Source of the DNA: Gammaproteobacteria bacterium
GTDB lineage: Bacteria; Pseudomonadota; Gammaproteobacteria; UBA6429
Assembly (NCBI GenBank): GCA_003232015.1
Contig: QIKU01000222.1
Span: 1-9,386, forward strand
DNA: 9,386 bases
Direction of reading: 5' to 3'
Notes under the pieces: model-generated
Seen by the model: the letters and a program-made list of their open reading frames with translations, nothing else
Told to the model about the DNA's origin: nothing
Database searches by the model: none
Part shown: in pieces, positions 1 to 7,342 of the stretch
How the letters are laid out: each line of letters starts with the position of its first letter
Position numbering within the stretch: position 1 is the stretch's first letter
Program-made: the position numbers and the translations under genes

Positions 1-157
1 CGCCGGTCATAATGCTGTCGACTATCTGGTCGGCCCAGCGCTTCTCTTTGGCTAAATCAGAAGCCAGTAGGGAATGGCTAAAAACCAGCAAAAAAACAGA
101 ATTTAACAATAAAATCATATATTTATGAGTTTTTGATTTATACATTTGGCTCACCAT
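1..157 (-). CDS. N-terminus of an exported protein, cut by the window edge
   Basis: An open frame of 52 codons runs leftward off the window. It starts at ATG 157-155, and an in-frame TGA lies five codons upstream of it. An alternative ATG at 145-143 has a GGTGAG just upstream. The N-terminus has a basic stretch (YKSKTHKY), then a hydrophobic core (MILLLNSVFLLVF) and a possible signal peptidase site near SLLA/SD at residues 30-33, so export to the periplasm or beyond is likely. The mature part begins DLAKEKRWADQIVDSIMTG. From memory this recalls the start of secreted alpha/beta-hydrolase-like DUF3530 proteins, but about 20 mature residues cannot settle the family. The gene is divergent from rpe. 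The signal peptide and the open frame are seen; the family is a guess. Confidence 0.55.
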   Translation of the reverse strand, partial: MVSQMYKSKTHKYMILLLNSVFLLVFSHSLLASDLAKEKRWADQIVDSIMTG

Positions 158-179
158 TGGAGTGACTAATCATTTTTAT

Positions 180-208
180 ACTATATATATGTCTTTTCTG
201 TGGTGCAA
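180..208 (-). promoter_or_regulatory. Candidate sigma-70 promoter for the left-edge gene
   Basis: Read on the minus strand, TTGCAC (208-203) is separated by exactly 17 bases from TATAGT (185-180). The start codon lies 23 bases beyond the -10. Placement upstream of the exported-protein frame is right. This is a match to consensus only. Confidence 0.4.
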
Positions 209-318
209 TTGTTCATGCAAATGAGTCCGCTGAAAGGCTGAAATAGTTGGCACAATCAGGTAAAGTGTCGCTTCCAATTTTTTCGTGGCCAGAGTCCTGC
301 TAAAAACCGTTTAATTTT

Positions 319-340
319 TAGGGTTATGGGGTATTCTGGT
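319..340 (+). promoter_or_regulatory. rpe upstream region, no convincing promoter
   Basis: The 228 bases between the divergent gene and rpe must hold the rpe promoter, but no strong pair is visible. A TATTCT at 332-337 could be a -10, with TTTAAT near 310-315 as a poor -35. Downstream of it, the small dyad GCTGTAACAGC (352-362) lies just before the rpe ribosome binding site; it could form a 4-bp hairpin in the leader. Confidence 0.15.
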
Positions 341-385
341 TAAACACTATGGCTGTAACAGCTTAACTATTTAGAGGCGACTACT

Positions 386-1072
386 ATGGCAGACTTTAAA
401 ATTGCCCCATCTATTTTATCAGCAGACTTTGCGATTCTGGGCCCTGAAGTTGATAATGTTCTTAAATCCGGTGCCGATATTGTGCATTTCGATGTAATGG
501 ACAACCACTACGTGCCCAATTTAACCATCGGCCCATTGGTTTGCGATGCGTTACGCAAGCATGGTGTAACAGCAGAAATTGACGTGCACTTAATGGTAAA
601 ACCAGTGGATCGTATTATTCCTGATTTCGCTGCGGCTGGCGCAAGCTATATTACTTTCCACCCGGAAGCCTCAGAACATATCGATCGTACATTACAGATG
701 ATCCGCGAATTAGGTTGTAAGTCTGGCCTGGTATTTAACCCGGCTACGTCACTTGATTATTTAAAACATGTTCTGGATAAAGTCGATGTAATTTTATTGA
801 TGTCGGTGAACCCCGGTTTTGGTGGCCAGAGCTTTATTCCTGAAACGTTAAACAAGCTTCGAGAGGCGCGCAAAATCATTGATGACAGTGGCTTTGATAT
901 TCGCCTGGAAATTGATGGTGGCGTTAAAGTGGATAATATTCGAGAAATTGCTGAAGCAGGTGCAGACATGTTCGTCGCTGGTTCAGCCATCTTCAATGCG
1001 AAGAACGACAAAGATGCCAATGTTTATGACACCGTGATTAAACAAATGCGTGATGAATTGGCTAAGGCATAA
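386..1072 (+). CDS. rpe: Ribulose-phosphate 3-epimerase
   Basis: This cytoplasmic enzyme interconverts D-ribulose 5-phosphate and D-xylulose 5-phosphate in the pentose phosphate pathway. The 228-residue TIM-barrel protein has the usual length. Visible family motifs are PSILSADF near the N-terminus, [12 protein letters not shown] (34-45), DVHLMV (66-71), FHPEAS (91-96), [13 protein letters not shown] (138-150), EIDGGV (175-180) and AGSAIF (198-203). The expected metal ligands are H34, D36, H68 and D177, with D36 and D177 as the acid/base pair. The start is supported by AGAGG at 373-377, eight bases before ATG. It is followed by gph after 106 bases, the rpe-gph-trpE order known from Pseudomonas. 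Nothing in the coding sequence is odd. Confidence 0.97.
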   Translation: MADFKIAPSILSADFAILGPEVDNVLKSGADIVHFDVMDNHYVPNLTIGPLVCDALRKHGVTAEIDVHLMVKPVDRIIPDFAAAGASYITFHPEASEHIDRTLQMIRELGCKSGLVFNPATSLDYLKHVLDKVDVILLMSVNPGFGGQSFIPETLNKLREARKIIDDSGFDIRLEIDGGVKVDNIREIAEAGADMFVAGSAIFNAKNDKDANVYDTVIKQMRDELAKA

Positions 1073-1082
1073 TTAGAAATTT

Positions 1083-1153
1083 ATTAACCACGAAGGGCAC
1101 AAAGAATACGAAGTAAAAGATTTACTCTTTTTTTTGTGCCCTTCGTGGTTAAT
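1083..1153. repeat. Perfect 21-bp inverted repeat between rpe and gph
   Basis: The arms are 1083-1103 and 1133-1153, complementary at all 21 positions, around a 29-base loop. The loop holds a second small stem, AGTAAA (1112-1117) with TTTACT (1121-1126). The left side reads CCACGAAGGGCACAAAG and then ACGAAG again, so the ACGAAG word is repeated. In RNA it would form a long hairpin between the two genes. A T-rich stretch (TTGTTTTT, 1153-1160) follows, so it could terminate or slow transcription, but it is not a textbook terminator. The length and perfection suggest a dispersed palindromic element. Confidence 0.85.
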
Positions 1154-1178
1154 TGTTTTTAGATTTTAGAAGTAAATT

Positions 1179-1853
1179 ATGATAAAAACCCCCGAAATGC
1201 TTCTTATCGATGTCGATGGCACCCTGGTCGACAGTGTTCCCGACCTTGCTTTCTGCGTAGACGAAATGATGAAGCAACTCGACATGCCGGTGCATGGTGA
1301 AGCCAAAGTGCGTGAATGGGTGGGTAATGGCGTTGAACGTTTAACTCGCCGTGCGTTAATTGGTCAGCTTGACGGCGAACCGGACGAGGCTTTATTCGAA
1401 AAAGCCTATCCTGTTTTTATGGCGCTGTATGCCGAAAACACCAGTAAGCGCAGCTCGCTGTATCCCGGGGTTGCCGAAGGTTTGGCATATTTAGAAACAT
1501 CGGCTATTAAGCTTGGCTGTGTGACGAACAAAGCTGCTGAATTTACCGAGCCATTACTGAAAGATTTAGGTATTTTTGACAAATTTGAAATTGTCATCAG
1601 CGGCGACACATTGGCAAAGAAAAAACCCGATCCCATGCCTTTATTGCATGGTGCCGAGTTTTTTAAAGTGAAACCGGAAAATGCCATGATGCTAGGTGAC
1701 TCGGTGAGTGATGTTAAGGCTTCCCGCGCAGCAGGCTTTCAGATAGTATGTATGTCGTATGGCTATAACCATGGCGTGGATATTCGTGAATCGAAGCCCG
1801 ATGCGGTGATGGATAGCATGGTTGAACTACAAGGTTTACTTGAAGCGAATTAA
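1179..1853 (+). CDS. gph: Phosphoglycolate phosphatase (HAD superfamily)
   Basis: It hydrolyses 2-phosphoglycolate, a product of DNA repair (and of Rubisco oxygenation where present), to glycolate. All four HAD motifs are visible in the 224 residues: motif I DVDGT with nucleophile D11 and acid/base D13; motif II at T116 in VTNK; motif III at K149 in KKKPDP; motif IV GDSVSD with D174 and D178. Residues of about 20-90 form the helical cap of the Gph type, and length is normal. AGAAG at 1168-1172 sits six bases before the ATG, a modest ribosome binding site. Location between rpe and trpE favours Gph over other HAD phosphatases, but substrate choice within the HAD family cannot be read with certainty from sequence. 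Confidence 0.92.
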   Translation: MIKTPEMLLIDVDGTLVDSVPDLAFCVDEMMKQLDMPVHGEAKVREWVGNGVERLTRRALIGQLDGEPDEALFEKAYPVFMALYAENTSKRSSLYPGVAEGLAYLETSAIKLGCVTNKAAEFTEPLLKDLGIFDKFEIVISGDTLAKKKPDPMPLLHGAEFFKVKPENAMMLGDSVSDVKASRAAGFQIVCMSYGYNHGVDIRESKPDAVMDSMVELQGLLEAN

Positions 1854-1878
1854 AACCAGCAAAATAAAGTTGAAGAAA

Positions 1879-1923
1879 ATGAAAAACTATTTACACAACA
1901 ATGAATGTTGGCGAGGCCAGTAG
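1879..1923 (+). CDS. Possible trp leader peptide, 14 codons with one Trp
   Basis: A short frame upstream of trpE reads MKNYLHNNECWRGQ and ends at TAG 1921-1923. E. coli TrpL is also 14 residues ([14 protein letters not shown]): codon 11 is Trp in both and Arg follows. Codon 10 here is TGT (Cys), one base away from TGG. A weak GAAG (1872-1875) precedes the ATG by three bases. The stop codon lies inside a short hairpin followed by seven Ts, 48 bases before trpE. Against it: only one Trp codon, a poor ribosome binding site, and the length match may be chance in an AT-rich spacer. No TrpR-type operator was recognised. Confidence 0.35.
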   Translation: MKNYLHNNECWRGQ

Positions 1924-1940
1924 CCAAAGCAAATTTTTTT
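1908..1940 (+). promoter_or_regulatory. Candidate trp attenuator hairpin plus T-tract
   Basis: TTGGC (1908-1912) pairs with GCCAA (1923-1927), and seven Ts follow at 1934-1940. Two exclusive alternatives overlap it: CAACA (1896-1900) with TGTTG (1906-1910), and TGGC (1909-1912) with GCCA (1916-1919). The Trp codon of the putative leader peptide lies in the left arm and its stop codon reaches the right arm. The stem is only 5 bp and six bases separate it from the T-tract, so as an intrinsic terminator it is weak. Confidence 0.3.
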
Positions 1941-1971
1941 ATGTGTAACTATTTTCATTCGGGATTTCAAC

Positions 1972-3510
1972 ATGATGGAACACCAACAAATAACAGAATC
2001 CATTTTTACTGACCTTGCGCAGCAGGGTTTCAACCGTATACCTCTTGTGCGTCAGGTACTTGCCGATTTAGACACGCCTTTAAGTACTTACCTTAAACTG
2101 GCCAATGGCCCGTATTCCTATTTATTTGAATCTGTTCAGGGTGGTGAAAAATTTGGTCGTTACTCCATTATTGGTTTGCCCTGTCGTCAGCAGATCCGAA
2201 TCTTTGGTAAAAAAATTAGCATTTATGAAGATAGCAACTGTATTGAGACGATTGAGCAAGACGATCCACTTCAATGGATAGAAGATTTCCACAAAAAATT
2301 TAAAGTAGCTGAGCTGCCAGACCTGCCAAGATTTACCGGTGGCCTGGTGGGTTATTTTGGCTACGATACCATTCGCTATATTGAACCACGCTTAGGCGAC
2401 TGCCCAAATGATGACCCGCTGAATGTGCCTGACATTTTATTAATGGTATCGGATGAAGTACTGGTATTCGATAATCTGTCCGGCAAGTTGTTTTTAATCC
2501 ACTATGCCAACCCTGAAAATAACAATGCTTATAAAGAAGGCTGCGCAAGACTGGAAGAACTTATTTCACAGTTGCAAAACAGTGTGCCGCGCATCCCGTT
2601 AGCAAAACCTTCTATCGTTAAAGAGTCTGATTTTAAATCAGGCTTTACTGAAGAAAAATTTAAACAGGCGGTGCTTAAAGCAAAAGACTATATTGTCGAA
2701 GGCGATGTGATGCAGGTGGTGTTATCACAGCGCATGTCTATCCCTTACTCTGCTCCGCCGCTGGACTTGTACCGTTCATTGCGCAGCTTAAACCCGTCAC
2801 CTTATATGTATTATTTAGATCTAGGTGATTTCCATATTGTTGGCTCATCGCCAGAAATCTTAGTACAGGTTGAAGATGATATGGTCACGGTACGGCCGAT
2901 TGCCGGCACCCGTCCACGGGGACAAACCACTGAACAGGATATGCAATTAGAAAGAGATTTACTGGCTGACCCAAAAGAAATTGCCGAACATTTAATGTTA
3001 ATTGATTTAGGCCGCAATGACATTGGCCGCATTGCGCAAACCGGCACAGTGGAAGTAACCGATAAAATGGTGATTGAGCGTTATTCACATGTTATGCATA
3101 TTGTGTCGAATGTAGCGGGTAAAATAAAACCCAATATGTCGGCAATGGACACCTTGCGTGCCACCTTCCCGGCAGGGACTTTATCCGGCGCACCTAAAAT
3201 TCGTGCAATGGAAATTATTGACGAGTTAGAGCCGGTGAAACGCGGCGTATACGGTGGGGCAGTGGGATATTTATCCTGGAATGGTAATATGGACACCGCC
3301 ATTGCTATTCGCACCGCGGTAATAAAAGATAAGGTATTACATATTCAGGCCGGTGCCGGTGTGGTTTATGATTCTGTACCACAAAGTGAATGGGATGAAA
3401 CCATGAACAAAGGCCGTGCCGTATTTAAAGCAGTTGAACAGGCGGCGGCTGGCCTAAATGGTCACATCAATAGGCATGGTTCACTGAAACAAGGTGGAGC
3501 GCATAAGTAA
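1972..3510 (+). CDS. trpE: Anthranilate synthase component I
   Basis: TrpE makes anthranilate from chorismate, using ammonia supplied by TrpG; it is the first committed step to tryptophan and normally the Trp-inhibited subunit. The N-terminal domain carries the LFES (51-54) and GRYSIIGLP (62-70) elements associated with Trp feedback binding, and NPSPYMYY (274-281) is also of that site. The catalytic domain shows GSSPE (291-295), [10 protein letters not shown] (308-317), [12 protein letters not shown] (339-350), [11 protein letters not shown] (370-380), [15 protein letters not shown] (399-413) and [10 protein letters not shown] (459-468). With 512 residues it is slightly long because of a tail of about 20 residues ([13 protein letters not shown] onward). 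Two adjacent ATGs (1972, 1975) can serve as start; GGGA at 1961-1964 fits either. The strong match to Pseudomonas-type TrpE argues against PabB. Confidence 0.97.
   Translation: MMEHQQITESIFTDLAQQGFNRIPLVRQVLADLDTPLSTYLKLANGPYSYLFESVQGGEKFGRYSIIGLPCRQQIRIFGKKISIYEDSNCIETIEQDDPLQWIEDFHKKFKVAELPDLPRFTGGLVGYFGYDTIRYIEPRLGDCPNDDPLNVPDILLMVSDEVLVFDNLSGKLFLIHYANPENNNAYKEGCARLEELISQLQNSVPRIPLAKPSIVKESDFKSGFTEEKFKQAVLKAKDYIVEGDVMQVVLSQRMSIPYSAPPLDLYRSLRSLNPSPYMYYLDLGDFHIVGSSPEILVQVEDDMVTVRPIAGTRPRGQTTEQDMQLERDLLADPKEIAEHLMLIDLGRNDIGRIAQTGTVEVTDKMVIERYSHVMHIVSNVAGKIKPNMSAMDTLRATFPAGTLSGAPKIRAMEIIDELEPVKRGVYGGAVGYLSWNGNMDTAIAIRTAVIKDKVLHIQAGAGVVYDSVPQSEWDETMNKGRAVFKAVEQAAAGLNGHINRHGSLKQGGAHK
3491..3499 (+). 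promoter_or_regulatory. Ribosome binding site of trpG inside the trpE end
   Basis: AAGGTGGAG lies ten bases before the trpG ATG and is translated as part of the TrpE tail (KQGGAHK). Ribosomes finishing trpE stop at TAA 3508-3510, whose last A is the first base of the trpG start codon, which fits coupled synthesis of the two subunits. Confidence 0.65.
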
Positions 3511-4091
3511 TGTTATTAATGATAGATAACTATGACTCGTTCACCTATAACCTGGTGCAATATTTTGGTGAACTGGGTGCCGATGTAAAAGTTGTGCGCA
3601 ATGATCAAATTTCAATTAAAGAAATTGAAAAGCTAAATCCGCAACAACTGGTTATTTCACCAGGGCCCTGCACACCTAATGAAGCGGGTATTTCGGTAGA
3701 GGCGATAAAACACTTTACTGGTAAAAAACCGATCCTGGGTGTTTGTTTAGGGCATCAAAGTATTGGTCAGGCATTTGGTGGCAAAATTATTCATGCCAAA
3801 CAAATCATGCATGGCAAAACATCCATGATTTACCATGCGGATAAAGGTGTATTTAACGGCTTGAATAACCCATTTGAAGCAACCCGTTATCATTCCTTAG
3901 TGATTGAGCAGTCAAGTTTACCAGAATGTTTAGAAGTGACTGCATGGACAGAAAATACCGATGGCAGTATCGATGAAATCATGGGTATACAACATAAAGA
4001 ATACCCAATTCAGGGAATGCAATTTCATCCCGAATCGATACTGACAGAACATGGACATGATATGTTAAAGAATTTTTTAGAGAATAAATAA
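3510..4091 (+). CDS. trpG: Anthranilate synthase component II (glutamine amidotransferase)
   Basis: TrpG hydrolyses glutamine and passes ammonia to TrpE. The 193-residue class I amidotransferase has the family signatures NYDSFTYNL (7-15), [11 protein letters not shown] (50-60), [15 protein letters not shown] (77-91), RYHSL (126-130) and [12 protein letters not shown] (171-182). The triad is C79, H173 and E175. The ATG overlaps the trpE stop by one base, with a strong ribosome binding site upstream. Since no separate pabA is visible here, the protein could also serve PabB in folate synthesis, as dual-use TrpG/PabA proteins do; that is inference. Its stop is followed by a large palindrome before trpD. 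Confidence 0.96.
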   Translation: MLLMIDNYDSFTYNLVQYFGELGADVKVVRNDQISIKEIEKLNPQQLVISPGPCTPNEAGISVEAIKHFTGKKPILGVCLGHQSIGQAFGGKIIHAKQIMHGKTSMIYHADKGVFNGLNNPFEATRYHSLVIEQSSLPECLEVTAWTENTDGSIDEIMGIQHKEYPIQGMQFHPESILTEHGHDMLKNFLENK

Positions 4092-4165
4092 GATTATTCC
4101 TTTTGCCGTCATACCCGCCTGTGCAGGTATGACGGCAAAAGGAGTTGCTGAGATATAATAATCTT
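4090..4165. repeat. Nested palindrome between trpG and trpD
   Basis: The inner arms 4098-4115 and 4126-4143 are perfectly complementary over 18 bp around a 10-base loop (CGCCTGTGCA). Its core, GTCATACC with GGTATGAC, belongs to the look of the GTCAT-type dispersed palindromes found between genes in many proteobacteria (recalled, not searched). An outer pair, AAGATTATT (4090-4098) with AATAATCTT (4157-4165), adds 9 bp with an unpaired stretch on the right; it shares base 4098 with the inner stem. No T-tract follows, so it is not a standard terminator; it may reduce read-through or stabilise the trpEG message end. Confidence 0.85.
4154..4159 (+). promoter_or_regulatory. Possible internal promoter -10 for trpDC
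   Basis: A perfect TATAAT lies 31 bases before the trpD ATG. The best -35 at 18 bases spacing is TGACGG (4130-4135), inside the palindrome's right arm, and is poor. Transcription would begin near 4166 with a leader of about 25 bases. Position is good, but AT-rich DNA gives chance matches. Confidence 0.3.
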
Positions 4166-4190
4166 GTTCGCATATAACAGGTACAAAAAT

Positions 4191-5210
4191 ATGAACATAC
4201 AACAAGCCATCCAGCGCGTCCTGGAAAACAAAAATCTAAGCGCCGATGAAATGAATCAGGTCATGCGTATTATCATGACCGGCGAAGCCACTCCCGCACA
4301 AATAGGTGGCTTTTTAATTGGCCTGCGCATGAAAGGTGAAACAGTCGACGAGATTGCCGCCGCCGCAACCGTCATGCGTGAACTGGCCTCGGGCGTAAAA
4401 GTAAGCGGTGATCATATTGTCGATATTGTAGGCACCGGCGGTGATGGTTCCAACACCTTTAATATTTCAACCGCCTGTACGTTTGTGGTGGCCGCCGCCG
4501 GTGGCACCGTTGCCAAGCATGGTAACCGTTCTGTATCGAGCAAGTCCGGCAGTGCTGATTTGTTAGAAGCAGCCGGTGTTAATTTAAATTTAACACCGGA
4601 ACAGGTAGCACAGTGCATTGAACAAGTTGGCGTGGGTTTTATGTTTGCCCCTTTGCATCACAGCGCAATGAAACATGCGATTGGCCCGCGCAAGGAAATG
4701 GCAGTGCGAACTATTTTTAATGTACTCGGCCCTTTAACCAACCCAGCGGGCGCACCAAACCAGTTGCTTGGTGTTTTTTCTGACGAGCTGATAGAGCCGC
4801 TTGCTGAAGTATTAAATAAATTGGGCAGCAACCATGTACTGGTTGTGCATTCAAAAGACGGCATGGACGAAATAAGCATTGGCGCAACAACACGGGTTGC
4901 TGAATTAAAAAATGGCAAAGTAACAACGTACAGTATCACACCTGAACAATTTGGCTTTGAGTCGACCGATATAAGTAACCTCGCGGTTGATAGCGCAGCA
5001 GGCTCACTGGAAATTATAAATAATATTTTAGACAATGTACCTGGTGCGGCACGGGATATCGTCGTGTTGAATTCAGGTGCAGCTATTTATGCAGCGGATC
5101 TGGTCGATTCATTAGAAGGCGGTATGAAAAAAGCGGATGAAGTGATTACCTCGGGCGCCGCAAAACAAAAAATGCAGTCACTTATTAAATTATCTCAGTC
5201 ATTTAAATAA
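4191..5210 (+). CDS. trpD: Anthranilate phosphoribosyltransferase
   Basis: TrpD joins anthranilate to PRPP to give phosphoribosyl-anthranilate. The start is placed at ATG 4191: the protein then begins [10 protein letters not shown] as family members do, and AGG (4179-4181) lies nine bases upstream. The longer frame from TTG 4164 adds nine unlikely residues and would overlap the candidate promoter and palindrome. The 339 residues fit the usual 330-345. N-terminal helical domain has [16 protein letters not shown] (31-46). PRPP/metal site motifs are [14 protein letters not shown] (81-94), [15 protein letters not shown] (109-123) and DGMDE (223-227); [14 protein letters not shown] (173-186) is also typical. 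It is not fused to TrpG, unlike in E. coli. It is followed by trpC after two bases. Confidence 0.96.
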   Translation: MNIQQAIQRVLENKNLSADEMNQVMRIIMTGEATPAQIGGFLIGLRMKGETVDEIAAAATVMRELASGVKVSGDHIVDIVGTGGDGSNTFNISTACTFVVAAAGGTVAKHGNRSVSSKSGSADLLEAAGVNLNLTPEQVAQCIEQVGVGFMFAPLHHSAMKHAIGPRKEMAVRTIFNVLGPLTNPAGAPNQLLGVFSDELIEPLAEVLNKLGSNHVLVVHSKDGMDEISIGATTRVAELKNGKVTTYSITPEQFGFESTDISNLAVDSAAGSLEIINNILDNVPGAARDIVVLNSGAAIYAADLVDSLEGGMKKADEVITSGAAKQKMQSLIKLSQSFK

Positions 5211-5212
5211 TT

Positions 5213-6013
5213 ATGAAAAATACTCCCGACATTTTAAAAAAAATCATCCGGCGTAAAGAAGAAGAAGTTGCTGAGCATTTAGCGCTTGTTTCTTTAGAAC
5301 AGGTTAAACAAGCCGTGCAGCAGGCATCCCCAGTACGAGGTTTTGTCAACGCAATAAAAACTAAAATTGATTCAGGCAAAGCAGCGGTTATTTCAGAAAT
5401 TAAAAAAGCATCACCGAGCAAAGGAATAATGCGTGAAAATTTTATTCCGGCAGATATTGCGGCCTCTTATGAAAAAGGCGGGGCTTGCTGCCTGTCGGTT
5501 TTAACCGATGTGGATTTCTTTCAGGGCAGTGACGAGTATCTAAAACAAGCACGTGCAGCCTGTACTTTGCCCGTGTTACGTAAAGAATTTATTATTGACC
5601 CCTATCAGGTTTATGAAGCTCGAGCGATGGGAGCCGATTGTATTTTATTAATCGTTTCCTGTCTAAACGACAGGCAACTTGAGTCATTAGCCACTTTAGC
5701 CATGGCACTCACTTTAGATGTATTAGTCGAAGTGCATGATGCAGATGAATTAAAACGAGCTTTAAAACTAGACTTATCTTTAATTGGTATCAATAATCGT
5801 AACCTACGTACATTCGAAACAAGTTTAAATACCACACTCGATTTATTAAAGACTATTCCAAAAGATAAAATAGTTGTGACGGAAAGCGGTATCCACAAAC
5901 CTGAGGACGTTGTATTAATGCGAGACAACAATATTAATGCATTTTTAGTGGGAGAAGCTTTTATGGTAGCTGATGAGCCGGGTGAAAAGTTGGCCGAGCT
6001 ATTTGGATTTTAG
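5213..6013 (+). CDS. trpC: Indole-3-glycerol phosphate synthase
   Basis: TrpC closes the ring of carboxyphenylamino-deoxyribulose phosphate to indole-3-glycerol phosphate. The 266-residue TIM barrel is monofunctional, with no fused TrpF domain as in E. coli. Visible motifs are [12 protein letters not shown] (60-71; E62, K64, S67), SVLTD (95-99), [11 protein letters not shown] (122-132; catalytic K124), VEVHD (172-176; E173), IGINNRNL (191-198; N195) and TESGI (223-227). It starts two bases after the trpD stop with no clear ribosome binding site, which suggests coupling to trpD translation. The stop lies 49 bases from the stop of convergent bioA, and I see no terminator hairpin in that gap. 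Confidence 0.96.
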   Translation: MKNTPDILKKIIRRKEEEVAEHLALVSLEQVKQAVQQASPVRGFVNAIKTKIDSGKAAVISEIKKASPSKGIMRENFIPADIAASYEKGGACCLSVLTDVDFFQGSDEYLKQARAACTLPVLRKEFIIDPYQVYEARAMGADCILLIVSCLNDRQLESLATLAMALTLDVLVEVHDADELKRALKLDLSLIGINNRNLRTFETSLNTTLDLLKTIPKDKIVVTESGIHKPEDVVLMRDNNINAFLVGEAFMVADEPGEKLAELFGF

Positions 6014-6062
6014 TTTTTAATCACTTAGTAGGGTCGCTTCTCCGTTGTGGTAAATAATTTTT

Positions 6063-7340
6063 CTATTCAGATTTAGACACTATATTTTTTACCGCAGTCG
6101 TCACTTTAATTAAATCCACATCCCCCATAACATAAGCCGGCATAATATAAACCAGATTACTAAATGGCCGAACCCAAATACCACGCTTTACAAATTCCTG
6201 CGTCATCCATGCCTGGTCAATGGGCTGATGCATTTCAATCACACCAATCGCCCCTTTTACTCTTACATCCTTAACCTGCTTGAGTTCAATGCATTCGCCA
6301 AGTTGTTCTTTTAATAAAGCCTCAATACGCAAAACATTCGCTTGCCAGTCTGAATTTAACAACAGATCAACACTGGCATTGGCAACAGCACAGGCTAGTG
6401 GGTTTGCCATAAAGGTGGGGCCATGCATAAAGATACCGGGTTCACTGTTCGAAATTGTCTGGCTAATTTCTTCTGTCATTAGCGTTGCTGCAAGGCTGAG
6501 TGTGCCGCCGGTTAATGCCTTGCCCACACACATAATGTCTGGGCTAAGGTTCGCTTGTTCGCAGGCAAACAGCGTTCCTGTTCGGCCAAAGCCGGTTGCA
6601 ATTTCATCGGCGATAAGTAAAACATTGTGTTGGTCGCAGAGCTTTCGAGCCTGCACTAAATATTCAGGGTGATAAATACGCATGCCACCCGCACCTTGAA
6701 CCAGAGGCTCTAAAATAAGTGCTGCAATATTGCCATTTTGTTTGAGCTGTTGCTCGAGTTCTAAAATATCTTGCTCATGGTATTGGTCACCACAAAACGG
6801 CGCGTTAACAAAATAATGTTGTGTCAGGGTATTCTTAAAAAGAGAGTGCATCCCATTAATGGGGTCGCAAACAGCCATCGCACCAAAGGTATCACCGTGG
6901 TAACCGTGTTTTATAGTTAGTAGTTTATTCTTGTCGACTTTACCTTTTGCCTGCCAGTATTGTAAAGCGAGTTTAATGGCAACCTCTATTGCAACCGAGC
7001 CTGAGTCGGCAAAGAAAATATTTTGTAAAGGCTCAGGTGTTATCGCAATTAGTTTTTTAGCCAGTGTAACAGCGGGTTGGTGGGTTAAGCCGCCAAACAT
7101 TACATGCGCCATTTTATCGGTTTGATCTTTTATCGCCTGATTAAGAACAGGGTGGTTGTAACCATGAATGGCACACCACCAGGAGGCCATACCATCAATT
7201 AGTTCACAGCCACCTTCAAGTTTTATTTTTACCCCTTGTGCGGATGCAACAGGGTAGGGGGCGAAGCTTGCAGGCAACGAAGTATAGGGGTGCCAGATAT
7301 GCTGCTGGTCAAACTGAAGATCAATTTTGTCTGAGGGCAT
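6063..7340 (-). CDS. bioA: Adenosylmethionine-8-amino-7-oxononanoate aminotransferase
   Basis: BioA is the PLP enzyme that turns 7-keto-8-aminopelargonate into 7,8-diaminopelargonate in biotin synthesis, using S-adenosylmethionine as amino donor. The 425 residues match the usual length. Visible: QHIWHPYTS (13-21), DGMASWWCAIHGYNHP (49-64), ADSGSVAIEVAIK (111-123), KHGYHGDTFGAM (144-155), ADEIATGFGRTG (244-255; PLP-binding D245), CVGKALTGG (271-279; Schiff-base K274, the same number as in E. coli), HGPTFMANPLACA (306-318) and RPFSNLVYIMPAY (391-403). The WW and BioA-type N-terminus favour BioA over other class III aminotransferases. It starts two bases after the VOC gene stop and lacks a clear ribosome binding site, so coupling is likely. 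No other bio gene is in the window. Confidence 0.95.
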   Translation of the reverse strand: MPSDKIDLQFDQQHIWHPYTSLPASFAPYPVASAQGVKIKLEGGCELIDGMASWWCAIHGYNHPVLNQAIKDQTDKMAHVMFGGLTHQPAVTLAKKLIAITPEPLQNIFFADSGSVAIEVAIKLALQYWQAKGKVDKNKLLTIKHGYHGDTFGAMAVCDPINGMHSLFKNTLTQHYFVNAPFCGDQYHEQDILELEQQLKQNGNIAALILEPLVQGAGGMRIYHPEYLVQARKLCDQHNVLLIADEIATGFGRTGTLFACEQANLSPDIMCVGKALTGGTLSLAATLMTEEISQTISNSEPGIFMHGPTFMANPLACAVANASVDLLLNSDWQANVLRIEALLKEQLGECIELKQVKDVRVKGAIGVIEMHQPIDQAWMTQEFVKRGIWVRPFSNLVYIMPAYVMGDVDLIKVTTAVKNIVSKSE

Positions 7341-7342
7341 AT

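Noticed and set aside
757..1020. Minus-strand open frame inside rpe
   Set aside because: It is fully antisense to a well-supported gene, with low-complexity Ser/Ala/Leu composition and no recognisable motif. The same applies to antisense frames in gph, trpE, trpD, trpC and crp and plus-strand frames inside bioA.
1854..1878. TrpR-type operator or strong promoter just before the trpE leader
   Set aside because: No sequence like the CTAGTTAACTAG operator core and no convincing -35/-10 pair; expression may come from within or upstream of gph.
4164..4190. Upstream TTG start for trpD giving nine extra residues
   Set aside because: The residues before [10 protein letters not shown] do not resemble the family, the ATG at 4191 has its own AGG at good spacing, and the longer start overlaps the palindrome and candidate promoter.
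4164..6013. Fused TrpGD or TrpCF enzymes as in E. coli
   Set aside because: trpG, trpD and trpC are separate frames of monofunctional length; no TrpF domain follows TrpC.
6014..6062. Bidirectional terminator between trpC and bioA
   Set aside because: Only T-rich and A-rich stretches are present; no stem longer than about 4 bp was found in either direction.
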